The position numbers and the translations under genes were made by a program. Positions 47,717 to 55,085 of a DNA stretch of 64,000 bases are shown here, one piece after another. Every line of letters begins with the position of its first letter. The first letter of the stretch is position 1. Location: positions 1 to 64,000 of the forward strand of contig JBPOIJ010000027.1 of assembly GCA_052034585.1 (NCBI GenBank), read 5' to 3'. Below the pieces are notes generated by a model. The model did not search any database. It had not been told where the DNA came from and saw only the letters and a program-made list of their open reading frames with translations. The stretch comes from Xiheimicrobium sp052034585. Its GTDB lineage: Bacteria > Myxococcota > Myxococcia > Myxococcales > Myxococcaceae.

Positions 47717-48781
47717 ATGGGCACGCCGGTCTCGATCGCCAAGGCGACGCGCGAGCTCGAGCTGGCAGCGAGCGGCAAGCCCAACCAGGCGTGGAAGGTG
47801 TGGCCCTTGCTGCCGGGCGGGCTCCCCGTCGACCTCGTTCGCCGCGCGATGAAGAAGGTGTTGAAGGACGATGACTCCGTCGGAGTGGTCGGCCGCTCGC
47901 TCGCCGACGAGTACTTCCAGAGCTTCCTCGAGCGGGTGATCGCGATGCCTCCGACGCCGCTCGCGATCGCGGCGAGGAGCCTTCAGCACGTCGAGTCGAA
48001 GCGGCGGGAACGGCTCGGCGAGGTGCTCAAGAGCGTCTCTCAGCTGGGCGTCTTCAGCGCGAGCACTTCGCAGCTCCAGGCGCGCGCGCGCACCTTCGCC
48101 AAGAACGCCGATCTCGTCGAGGCGGCCCGGCAGATCCTGCTGCTCGCCGATCGCGAGGCGTACTGGCCGTACCATCGGCTGATGCTGGTGAGCGTCTTGA
48201 TGGAGGACGCAACCGACGCGTCGATGGACGTGTTGATCGCCGAAGCGCACGCGGCCCTCTCGGGCCCACCCGACGAGGTCGATCTCCTGCGCGAGTGCGT
48301 TCGCTGGCGCAAGCCGCCGAAGCCCGCGCTCCGCCCCTTGATCGAGCTGCTCGACTCGACCGCGAGCGCCGCCGGCGGGTCGGCCTCGCTCCCCCAGCTC
48401 GCGAAGGCGATCGGCCTCTCGAAGGTGCCACGTCGGCTGAGCGCGACCTTCACCCTCGGCCTCGACGACGTCGATCTCCGGGTCGAGCTCGACGACTCCC
48501 AGCGCGAGTGGTGGCTCGTCGAGCTTCATCGTCGCGTCGATCGTCGCCCCATCGAACGAATCGTCTTCGGGCCGGAGCGCCGCGAGGGCCGCTGGAAGGG
48601 AGCGCCGCGCCTCGCCGATCTCACCGCGTACGCAGCGTGGCTCTCGGCGCTGAAGCGGTTCTTGAAGACGAAGAAGAGCCATCGGCCGTGGCTCTCGCGC
48701 TGCTCGCTGCGAGGCAGCGATCGAGAACGGCTCGTGCGCTGGCTCTCGGGGTTCGACGAAGTGGCTCGTCGCGCAGGTTGA
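47717..48781 (+). CDS. unknown soluble protein co-transcribed with serA
   Basis: 354 aa starting two bases after the serA stop. No signal peptide, no membrane segment. Mainly helical and charged: AWKVWPLLPGGLPVDLVRRAMKKVLKDD, then SLADEYFQSFLERVIAMPPTPLAIAARSLQHVESKRRERLGEVLK, and a basic C-terminus (RLVRWLSGFDEVARRAG). A beta-rich patch (FTLGLDDVDLRVELDDSQREWW) lies near residue 245. I do not recognise a family or catalytic motif. The link to serA is by position only and does not prove a role in serine metabolism. Function unknown. Confidence 0.7.
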   Translation: MGTPVSIAKATRELELAASGKPNQAWKVWPLLPGGLPVDLVRRAMKKVLKDDDSVGVVGRSLADEYFQSFLERVIAMPPTPLAIAARSLQHVESKRRERLGEVLKSVSQLGVFSASTSQLQARARTFAKNADLVEAARQILLLADREAYWPYHRLMLVSVLMEDATDASMDVLIAEAHAALSGPPDEVDLLRECVRWRKPPKPALRPLIELLDSTASAAGGSASLPQLAKAIGLSKVPRRLSATFTLGLDDVDLRVELDDSQREWWLVELHRRVDRRPIERIVFGPERREGRWKGAPRLADLTAYAAWLSALKRFLKTKKSHRPWLSRCSLRGSDRERLVRWLSGFDEVARRAG

Positions 48782-48808
48782 GCGTTCGGGCCCTGGTCGC
48801 AGGCGAGC

Positions 48809-50851
48809 TCAGCGGGCGCGCCGACGCTTCGCCGGGGCCGCTGCGACGGGGTGGGAGACGTCTCCGGCCGCGCGCGCCATCAGGCAGATCTGGGTGATCT
48901 TCGCGCCGAAGCGCTCCCACTTCGCCTCACCGGTGCCCTTCACCCGCACGAACTCGCTCTTCGTCGTGGGGAGCGACGCCGCGAGGCCGTACAGGGTGGC
49001 GTCGTTGAAGATGATGAAGGGCGGTACTCCGAGATCTTGCGACAGCTCGCGGCGGAACCGCTTGAGCTCCTCGACGGCCAACACGCTGTAGTGCTCGGGG
49101 AGCGCGGCCTTGGCGAGGCTCGGCGCGTCGGCCCGGCTCGACGATCGCGCGGGGATCTGGGTCCTCGGGCCCGCGCAGACGTCGCAGCCCTGACAGTCAT
49201 GGCTGAACGAGGTGCCTTCACCGAAGTAGCGCAGCAGGAAGCCGCGACGGCAGCGCTTGGTGTACGCGTACTCGGTCATTCGTTTCAGGAGGAGCAGCTG
49301 ATTGCGCTCCTGGGCCCGCAGCCGCTCGAGGTTGACGCCGAGCGAGTCCCACGGCTCGTCCTTGAGCGCCTGGATGATTCGGCCGACGAAGGGCCGCTGC
49401 ACGGTGATGACGCCGGCCCGCTCGAGCGCTCCCAAGCCGGTGCGAATGCGCTCCTCGTCGAGACCGCAGCGCCGGGTGAGCATCGACAGCTCGGTGGAGT
49501 TCCTCGAGCCGATCGGAAACGCCGCCAGCAGGGCGCTCCAGAGCGCCTTCACCTCGGAGCTCCGCGGGTGATGGCCGGCCGAGTTGGGCAGCATCGAGAT
49601 CGTCCACCGCCCCTCGCCGCGGCCGCCGCGGTTCACGTGGCCTTCGCGTTCGAGCACCTTGAGCGCGGCCGAGACCTCGAACTCGCTCGAGCCCAGCTGG
49701 GCGGCGAGCTGGTTCACCCCGCGTTGGAAGCTCGCTTCCTGGCGCAGCACCTTCCAGAGATCGCGGAAGAGGGTCTCTGGCGGGTGGTTCGACTGAATCA
49801 ACCGCTCCTGGGTGTAGACGTCGGCGTGGTTGAAGAAGAGCACCGCGTGGGCCGGGTTGCCGTCGCGGCCTGCGCGGCCGATCTCCTGGTAGTAGGCCTC
49901 GACCGCGCGCGGAATGCCGGCGTGGGCGACGAAGCGAATGCCCGGCTTGTCGATGCCCATGCCGAACGCGTTGGTGGCGACCGCGATGGCGCCCTCGCGC
50001 TCCATGAAGGCGTCCTGCGCCTGCCGCCGCGCGTCGTCGGGCATGCCCGCGTGGTAGAGCACCGCGTCCACCTTCTTGGTGGTGAGCGCCTGGTGCATCT
50101 GCTCGGCCTGCTTGCGGGTGTTGCAGTAGATGATGCCGCTGCCTTCCTTCGCGAGCACCTCGGCGCCGCGCCGCTTGTCGTCTTCGCCCGCGACGTTCAC
50201 CACCTCGAGGAAGAGGTTGGGCCGATCGAAGCCGGCGACGAAGACCTGCGGGTCCTTCATCAGGAGCACCCGGGTGATGTCCTCTCTCACCTCGGGCGTC
50301 GCGGTCGCGGTGAGCGCCACCGTGCGCGGCGGCCGGAGCCGCTTTCGCACCTGCCCGAGCAGCGCGTAGTCGGGGCGGAAGTCGTGGCCCCACTGAGAGA
50401 TGCAGTGCGCTTCGTCGAGGGCGTAGAGCGCGACGCGCGCCTCCATCAGCGCCGAGACGAAGGCCTCGCTCCGAAAGCGCTCGGGCGCGACGTAGACCAG
50501 CTTGTACTCGCCACCGCGGAGCTTGCGCTGCCGATCGGCGCGCTCGCTCTCGGACAAGGTGGAGTTGATGAACGTCGCCTTGATGCCCCGCTCCGCCAGC
50601 CCGTCGACTTGGTCCTGCATCAGCGCGATGAGGGGAGAGACGACCACCGTCACGCCGTCGAGCAGCGTCGCCGGCAGTTGGTAGCAGAGCGACTTGCCCG
50701 CGCCCGTCGGCATCACCGCCACCGTGTTGCGGCCAGACAGCACCGAGCTGACGACCTCGGCTTGCCCGGTTCGAAAGGACGAGAGCGCGAAGGCCTCGAG
50801 GCCCTTCGTCATCTCGGACAGGAACGGCAGGTCGGCTGGCACCGCGCGCAT
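48809..50851 (-). CDS. recQ: ATP-dependent DNA helicase RecQ
   Basis: 680 aa. Helicase core: Walker A MPTGAGKS (48-54), DEAHCISQWGHDFRPDY (DEAH at 146-149), motif III LTATATPEV and motif VI QEIGRAGRDG. The RQC region carries the zinc-binding Cys set (KRCRRGFLLRYF...CQGCDVC), and a C-terminal HRDC domain is present (ELSQDLGVPPFIIFNDATLYGLAASLPTT). A complete RecQ-type 3'-5' helicase for repair and recombination. The ATG at 50851 has GGGAG eight bases upstream. Downstream partner of a RadC-like gene, 24 bases apart, with a sigma-54-type promoter in front of the pair. Confidence 0.95.
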   Translation of the reverse strand: MRAVPADLPFLSEMTKGLEAFALSSFRTGQAEVVSSVLSGRNTVAVMPTGAGKSLCYQLPATLLDGVTVVVSPLIALMQDQVDGLAERGIKATFINSTLSESERADRQRKLRGGEYKLVYVAPERFRSEAFVSALMEARVALYALDEAHCISQWGHDFRPDYALLGQVRKRLRPPRTVALTATATPEVREDITRVLLMKDPQVFVAGFDRPNLFLEVVNVAGEDDKRRGAEVLAKEGSGIIYCNTRKQAEQMHQALTTKKVDAVLYHAGMPDDARRQAQDAFMEREGAIAVATNAFGMGIDKPGIRFVAHAGIPRAVEAYYQEIGRAGRDGNPAHAVLFFNHADVYTQERLIQSNHPPETLFRDLWKVLRQEASFQRGVNQLAAQLGSSEFEVSAALKVLEREGHVNRGGRGEGRWTISMLPNSAGHHPRSSEVKALWSALLAAFPIGSRNSTELSMLTRRCGLDEERIRTGLGALERAGVITVQRPFVGRIIQALKDEPWDSLGVNLERLRAQERNQLLLLKRMTEYAYTKRCRRGFLLRYFGEGTSFSHDCQGCDVCAGPRTQIPARSSSRADAPSLAKAALPEHYSVLAVEELKRFRRELSQDLGVPPFIIFNDATLYGLAASLPTTKSEFVRVKGTGEAKWERFGAKITQICLMARAAGDVSHPVAAAPAKRRRAR

Positions 50852-50875
50852 GAGTGCACTCCCGTCGATCGCAGG

Positions 50876-51613
50876 TCAATCGTCTTCGTCAGCGAGGATC
50901 GGGCGGCGGAGCACGGGGTTGCCGCGCCCGTTCTCGAGCAGCCCCTTCTCGAGCATCGAGAGGTGGCCGGTTTCGCAGAGCACCAGGTGATCGAGCAGCA
51001 CGATGTGCAGGTGCGCCGCGGCGGTGCGGAGCCTTCGGGTGAGGGCGACGTCCTGCACCGAGGGCTCGGGGTCGCCGCCAGGGTGGGTGTGGAGCAGCAC
51101 GATGCCGCTCGCCCGGCACGCCACCGCGGGCGCGAGCGCTTCCCGAGGGTCGACGGTGCAGTGATCGACGCCGCCGCTGCCGACCCGATCGAAGCGCAGG
51201 AGCACGTTGCGCGAGTTGAGCGAGAGCACCCAGGTCTCCTCGAGCCGGTGCTGCACGAGCTGAGTGCGTGCCCACTGGGCGATCGAGCTCGGGCTGAAGA
51301 GCCTCGGCCGCTCGGCCTTCTTCGCGGGCAGCCGGCGCGCCAGCTCGACCGCCGCCAAGAGCCGCGTCGCGAGCAGCGGTGCCACCTCGAAGGCGATCTC
51401 CGGCGTCTCGAGCACGTGGGGCAGCCCATGGCGGAGGAGCGGTCTGAGCACCGCATCGGTCTCCACTCCCAGCGCCGAGAGCAGCTCGCCGTCCGACAGC
51501 ACGGTCGGGCCCAGCCGGTGCATCTTCGTCGTCACCTCGTCGAGCGGCGACGCGGTGGGCTCCACCGCCACCATCGACCGCACGTCACTCGAATCGAACC
51601 AGTCCCCGTCCAT
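50876..51613 (-). CDS. radC: RadC-like JAB/JAMM-domain protein
   Basis: 245 aa from the ATG at 51613, chosen for GGAGGT five bases upstream (longest frame begins at 51643). N-terminal part (1-95) is only loosely like the helical RadC N-terminus. The C-terminal JAB1/MPN-type domain has the metal motif HTHPGGDPEPSVQD (His175, His177, Ser185, Asp188), so it may be an active zinc enzyme; most RadC proteins have HNHPSGDP here. The biochemical role of RadC proteins is still uncertain, despite old links to DNA repair. First gene of a pair with recQ. A good sigma-54-type promoter lies just upstream (51639-51654). Confidence 0.88.
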   Translation of the reverse strand: MDGDWFDSSDVRSMVAVEPTASPLDEVTTKMHRLGPTVLSDGELLSALGVETDAVLRPLLRHGLPHVLETPEIAFEVAPLLATRLLAAVELARRLPAKKAERPRLFSPSSIAQWARTQLVQHRLEETWVLSLNSRNVLLRFDRVGSGGVDHCTVDPREALAPAVACRASGIVLLHTHPGGDPEPSVQDVALTRRLRTAAAHLHIVLLDHLVLCETGHLSMLEKGLLENGRGNPVLRRPILADEDD

Positions 51614-51638
51614 CCCCCCACCTCCCGCTCGGACCTGG

Positions 51639-51654
51639 AGCAACCCGAGTGCCG
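51639..51654 (-). promoter_or_regulatory. sigma-54-type promoter of radC-recQ
   Basis: On the minus strand the site reads CGGCACTCGGGTTGCT: intact GGCAC and TTGCT cores with ten bases between GG and GC. Predicted transcript start near 51628, 15 bases before the radC ATG, leaving the GGAGGT ribosome binding site (51619-51624) within the transcript. Confidence 0.6.
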
Positions 51655-51778
51655 GGTGGACCGTCGTGAGGGATCAAGGAAGTAGCGAGCGAGCGGACTT
51701 CGCCACTGCGGACGAGCAGAGACGCTCCACCGCTTTTCTCGAAGCGTGAGGCGGGGCGCGCTCGTACGATGGAGCCCG

Positions 51779-52231
51779 ATGATCGCCGCCACCCTCCCGT
51801 CGGTCTGCGCCGCGTGCCGATCGCGCCGAGAGCTCCGGGTCGAACAGACCTTGAAGGACGGCTCGCTCACCTGGGCCGAGTCCTTCGCGTGCTCGTGTGG
51901 CCACGGCTTCGAGGCGAAGAACGTCGGGCTCCCGACGCCCGCGGCGCGGAAGGCGCTGATGGAGGCGCACGGCACGTTCCAGGTGTCGGTGGTCGCGATC
52001 CCCAGCGGAGCCAAGGCGATCGGCCTGCTCGCGAAGGTGCTCGACGTCGCCGAGCCCGAGGTCGCGAGCGCGCTCGCCACGCTGCCGACGGTGGTCTGGG
52101 AAGGAACGAAGCTCGAGGCAGAGTTCATGAAGCAGGCGCTGGCGAAGAGCGGGGCGGCCGTGACGCTCGAGCAGTCGGCCGGGCCGGTGCCTCCTCCGCG
52201 GCCGTCGGCGAAGAGGGCCCGAAAGGGCTGA
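51779..52231 (+). CDS. zinc-ribbon protein with L7/L12-like C-terminal domain
   Basis: 150 aa from the ATG at 51779 (GGAG eight bases upstream; the earlier start at 51746 lacks one). Residues 8-40 hold Cys pairs (VCAACRSR and FACSCGHGF) forming a likely zinc ribbon. Residues about 65-130 (FQVSVVAIPSGAKAIGLLAKVLDVAEPEVASALATLPTVVWEG, EAEFMKQALAKSGAAVTLE) follow the strand-helix pattern of the ribosomal L7/L12 C-terminal domain, which binds translation factors. The C-terminus is Pro- then Arg-rich. It faces away from radC and converges with the glycosyltransferase gene four bases on. Function not known; the domain calls are by eye. Confidence 0.68.
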   Translation: MIAATLPSVCAACRSRRELRVEQTLKDGSLTWAESFACSCGHGFEAKNVGLPTPAARKALMEAHGTFQVSVVAIPSGAKAIGLLAKVLDVAEPEVASALATLPTVVWEGTKLEAEFMKQALAKSGAAVTLEQSAGPVPPPRPSAKRARKG

Positions 52232-52235
52232 GGCC

Positions 52236-53585
52236 TCACTCTCGGTGGCCGAGCACCCAGCCTCGCGCGCGTGCGACCTCGGTGAGGCCCATCTCGGCCG
52301 TCCATCGCCGCTCTTCCACCATCGCCCAGGGTCTCGTCGCCATCGGCACGTGGAAGGGAACCAGGTGCCGCTCGGCAGAGAGCGCCGAGAGCGTCATCCA
52401 CGGAGGGCCGTCGGAGACGATGTCGATCTCGGTCTTCGGGGGGAGTTGGTCGAGGAACGCGGCGAACTCGGTCGAGCCCACGTACGGAGGCCCGCAGAAG
52501 AAGCGCGCGATGCGGAGGGGCCCCGCGATCAGTCCGGCGACCAGCACGCCGAACAAGGTTCGATCGACGAGCGTGGGCGAAGCACGGATCAGCCGGTCGA
52601 CGGCCGGGCCAAGCGCCACCCCAGCCCAGACGCTCAAGAGAGGGAAGAGCACGAAGACGTGGTGTTCCACTTTCCGCGCTGGGAGCGAGAGACCAACCAC
52701 GCCGACGAGGCTGGCGAGCGCGACCTGGAGCAGCGCCCGACGTTGGGCGACGGTCGTCGCCGCGAGCCGACGGTGAATGGGAGGGATGGAGAGGCTGATC
52801 GCGACCAGGCCTGGCCAGAACATGTTCGCGATTTGCACTGCAGGGAAGTACCAGGGCCCTCCGCCATCGGGGCGCTGCCCGGTGAAGGACGCCCAGAGTT
52901 GCTCGCGGCCGTAGTGCTCGAGCCACGCCTCGGACGTCGCGAGGAAGAGGCCGATCGGGAGAGTCGAGGCGACGACGAGCGCCGAGGCAGCCAGCGCCCA
53001 CCGGAGCGATCGCTCGACGACGAGACGTGCGACGATCACCGCTCCGGGAGTGACGAGGCCGAAAGGCCCCTTCGTCGCGACGCCCACCAGGGTGCCGAGG
53101 AACAGCGCGGTGCCTGCGCGCGCATCGAGGCGATCGGCCGACGCACCGACGAGCACCAGGGCTGCCGCGAGGAGCAGGGGGACGTCGAGCAGGGTGAGCG
53201 ACGCGTGGAAGAAGAAGTTCTGGGTCGTCGCGAGCGTCACCATCGCCGCAAGGCCTCCGCCGATTCCGGCCCACGCCTCGGCCGCACGGCCCACCCACCA
53301 GACCGTGAGCAGCGACAGCAGGAGCGCCAGGACCGGCAGGGCCGACTCACCGAAGAGGCGAATCGTCGCCGCGGCCGGCCAGAGCCCGAACGGGAGGTGT
53401 TCGAAGAACGAGGGATAGGCGGTGGGGAGGTACCGCATCGTCGTCCACGCCCGGTCCTCCGCGAGGTTTCGTGCGATCACCCGGTAGAGCGAGGCGTCAG
53501 AGACGTCGACGTGTCGGTAGAAGGTGGTCGACGCCCAGGCGAGGAAGATCGTGCCGGCGACCAGCCGCCGTCCGTTCGAGTTCAC
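52236..53585 (-). CDS. ArnT/PMT-like (GT39-type) integral-membrane glycosyltransferase
   Basis: 449 aa from the GTG at 53585, which overlaps the cyaY stop (GTGA); the frame is open further upstream only through the cyaY region. Many membrane segments. The first loop has DVSDASLYRVIARNLAED, the Asp-containing motif of C-type glycosyltransferases that use lipid-linked sugars, then YPSFFEHLPFGLWPAAATIRLFGES. The final part (GWVLGHRE end) is soluble. Members of this fold add sugars to lipid A, proteins or other envelope molecules. Last gene of a coupled set with sixA and cyaY. Substrate unknown. Confidence 0.85.
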   Translation of the reverse strand: MNSNGRRLVAGTIFLAWASTTFYRHVDVSDASLYRVIARNLAEDRAWTTMRYLPTAYPSFFEHLPFGLWPAAATIRLFGESALPVLALLLSLLTVWWVGRAAEAWAGIGGGLAAMVTLATTQNFFFHASLTLLDVPLLLAAALVLVGASADRLDARAGTALFLGTLVGVATKGPFGLVTPGAVIVARLVVERSLRWALAASALVVASTLPIGLFLATSEAWLEHYGREQLWASFTGQRPDGGGPWYFPAVQIANMFWPGLVAISLSIPPIHRRLAATTVAQRRALLQVALASLVGVVGLSLPARKVEHHVFVLFPLLSVWAGVALGPAVDRLIRASPTLVDRTLFGVLVAGLIAGPLRIARFFCGPPYVGSTEFAAFLDQLPPKTEIDIVSDGPPWMTLSALSAERHLVPFHVPMATRPWAMVEERRWTAEMGLTEVARARGWVLGHRE

Positions 53586-53905
53586 AACGAGAGCCGCTGG
53601 CCGCTCGCCGCCTCGACGCACTCGATGATCCACGCGGTGAGCTCGAGGCCCTTCTGCTTGTCGTCGACCCACCGGCCGTCGGCACCAAGCACGAAGTGAA
53701 CGCCGACGCCTTTCCCCGCGACCCAGAGCTGCTGCACCGCGCGCTGGGTGTTCACCACCACCTTCTCGGCCGACCTGCTCGCGGTGATCGTCACCATGTC
53801 GCCGGTGGCATCGCACTCCACCGCGTCGGGATCGGCTTCGTCGACCGCCTTCACCAGCCGCTTGAAGACGCTCGCCACCGCGCTCTCGTAGGCACTGGTG
53901 CTCAC
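53582..53905 (-). CDS. cyaY: frataxin-like iron-binding protein CyaY
   Basis: 107 aa, the same length as E. coli CyaY (106). The acidic first helix (YESAVASVFKRLVKAVDEADPDAVECD) and the strand pattern GDMVTITASRSAEKVVVNTQRAVQQLWVAGKGVGVHFVLG fit the frataxin fold, ending in a helix (GLELTAWIIECVEAASGQ). Frataxins bind iron and tune iron-sulfur cluster assembly; no isc genes lie nearby. It starts with GTG, overlapping the sixA stop, and its stop overlaps the glycosyltransferase start (both GTGA). Confident call. Confidence 0.93.
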   Translation of the reverse strand: MSTSAYESAVASVFKRLVKAVDEADPDAVECDATGDMVTITASRSAEKVVVNTQRAVQQLWVAGKGVGVHFVLGADGRWVDDKQKGLELTAWIIECVEAASGQRLSL

Positions 53906-54405
53906 GGGGTCTCTCGTTCCAGCACGGTCACGACGCCCTGGCCCGGGGCCGCATAGAGAAAGAGGACGCCAGGACCGCCGCCCGCTGGCCGGTCGATGCC
54001 GATGACGGTGCCCGGAGTGACCGGCTTCGGAAACGACGACATGCCGAGGAAGTGCGCCGCCGCCGCGCCCATCGACGGTTGGTGCCCGACGAGGATCACC
54101 GACTTCCCCTCGTGTTCGGCGAGGAGCGTCTCGAGCGCGCCCACCGGCCCGTCGGGAAAGAGCATGCGGGTCGCGCGCATCGGGCCGTCGTAGCCCACCA
54201 CCTGCGCGAGCAACGTCGCGGTCTGCACTGCTCGAACGAGCGGGCTCATCACCATCACGTCCGGCGTCTCCAGCCGCTGGGCGATCGACTGGAAGTGCTG
54301 CGGGAGCGTGTGGCGTGCCCTCGCGGTCAACGCGCGCGCGTCGTCGTCCAGCCCGTCGGGAATCTCTGCGTCCGCATCACCATGTCGCACCAGGAAGACT
54401 CGCAT
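53902..54405 (-). CDS. sixA: SixA-like histidine phosphatase
   Basis: 167 aa from the ATG at 54405; the frame is open to 54639, but these residues are unlike the family. It has the phosphatase catalytic RHG motif (MRVFLVRHGDADAE), a typical SPLVRAVQTA and the second catalytic His in VGHQPSMG. SixA removes phosphate from histidine phosphotransfer domains in E. coli; related bacterial phosphatases act on other substrates. It is the first gene of the sixA-cyaY-glycosyltransferase set. No signal peptide. Target is unproven; family is certain. Confidence 0.9.
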   Translation of the reverse strand: MRVFLVRHGDADAEIPDGLDDDARALTARARHTLPQHFQSIAQRLETPDVMVMSPLVRAVQTATLLAQVVGYDGPMRATRMLFPDGPVGALETLLAEHEGKSVILVGHQPSMGAAAAHFLGMSSFPKPVTPGTVIGIDRPAGGGPGVLFLYAAPGQGVVTVLERETP

Positions 54406-54533
54406 CGCTGAGGTGCTGATTAGGGCACTCCAACCGCGTGGCTCCAAGCTCTTTGGTGCTCGGGTTCGGCTCGTCGCGTCGTCTCCTTTTCCAGACACGG
54501 TGTTCTCCAAACGCGACGGTAAGGTGCCCGCGA

Positions 54534-55085
54534 ATGTCGCGCTTGGTGCTCCTCCTCGGCTTCGCCGCGTGTCCTCGCTCCGAGGCACCAGCCGAGCCTG
54601 CCGCAGCGCCCAGTGCGCCGAGCACCACCCAGGCCGCACCGGCCGTCATCACCGCAGAGAAGCTCGACGCGTGGCTCGCCTACCACCACGCCCTCGACGC
54701 CCAGACCCAGGACGCGGGCCTCGACGCCAAGCACCTCGCGGCGCTCGAGCGCGACGTGCGACGCCAGCACACGCTCTCGGAAGCAGAGCTCGATCTGCTC
54801 GAAGACTGCATCAGCGCCGTGGTGAGTCAGCGCGCGATCGCCAAGCTCACCGGCGTCGAAGCGGTGAGGGAGTTCGAGAAGGCGACCGTGGGCCTCAAGC
54901 CGGAGCAACGGCAGAAGGTCGAGGCCGCGTTCGGAGACGTTCGCGCCAAGGCCCAGCAGGCGACCTCCCTCGACGCCGAGCGCGCCCGGTTTGGAGACGC
55001 CGCCGTGCAGTTGGTGCTCGCCCGTGAGGCGGAGATCACCGCGACCTGGAACTCGCTGATGGACGGAAGAGGAGAACGACGATGA
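54534..55085 (+). CDS. lipoprotein of unknown function
   Basis: 183 aa from the ATG at 54534 (AAGGTG upstream). Lipoprotein signal SRLVLLLGFAAC (Cys13; lipobox FAAC is slightly unusual). The mature part has an Ala/Pro-rich linker, then a helical domain (about 40-183) with LDAWLAYHHALDAQTQDAG, LAALERDVRRQHTLSEAELDLLEDCISAVVSQRAIAKL and EFEKATVGLKPEQRQKVEAAFGD. No family recognised. Its stop overlaps the start of the acyl-CoA dehydrogenase gene (ATGA), so both are made together, an odd pairing for an envelope protein. Divergent from sixA. Function unknown. Confidence 0.77.
   Translation: MSRLVLLLGFAACPRSEAPAEPAAAPSAPSTTQAAPAVITAEKLDAWLAYHHALDAQTQDAGLDAKHLAALERDVRRQHTLSEAELDLLEDCISAVVSQRAIAKLTGVEAVREFEKATVGLKPEQRQKVEAAFGDVRAKAQQATSLDAERARFGDAAVQLVLAREAEITATWNSLMDGRGERR

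Noticed and set aside
48851..51685. Plus-strand open frame of more than 900 codons across recQ and radC
   Set aside because: Opposite strand carries full RecQ and RadC motifs; the plus-strand frame has no recognisable domain and spans two genes.
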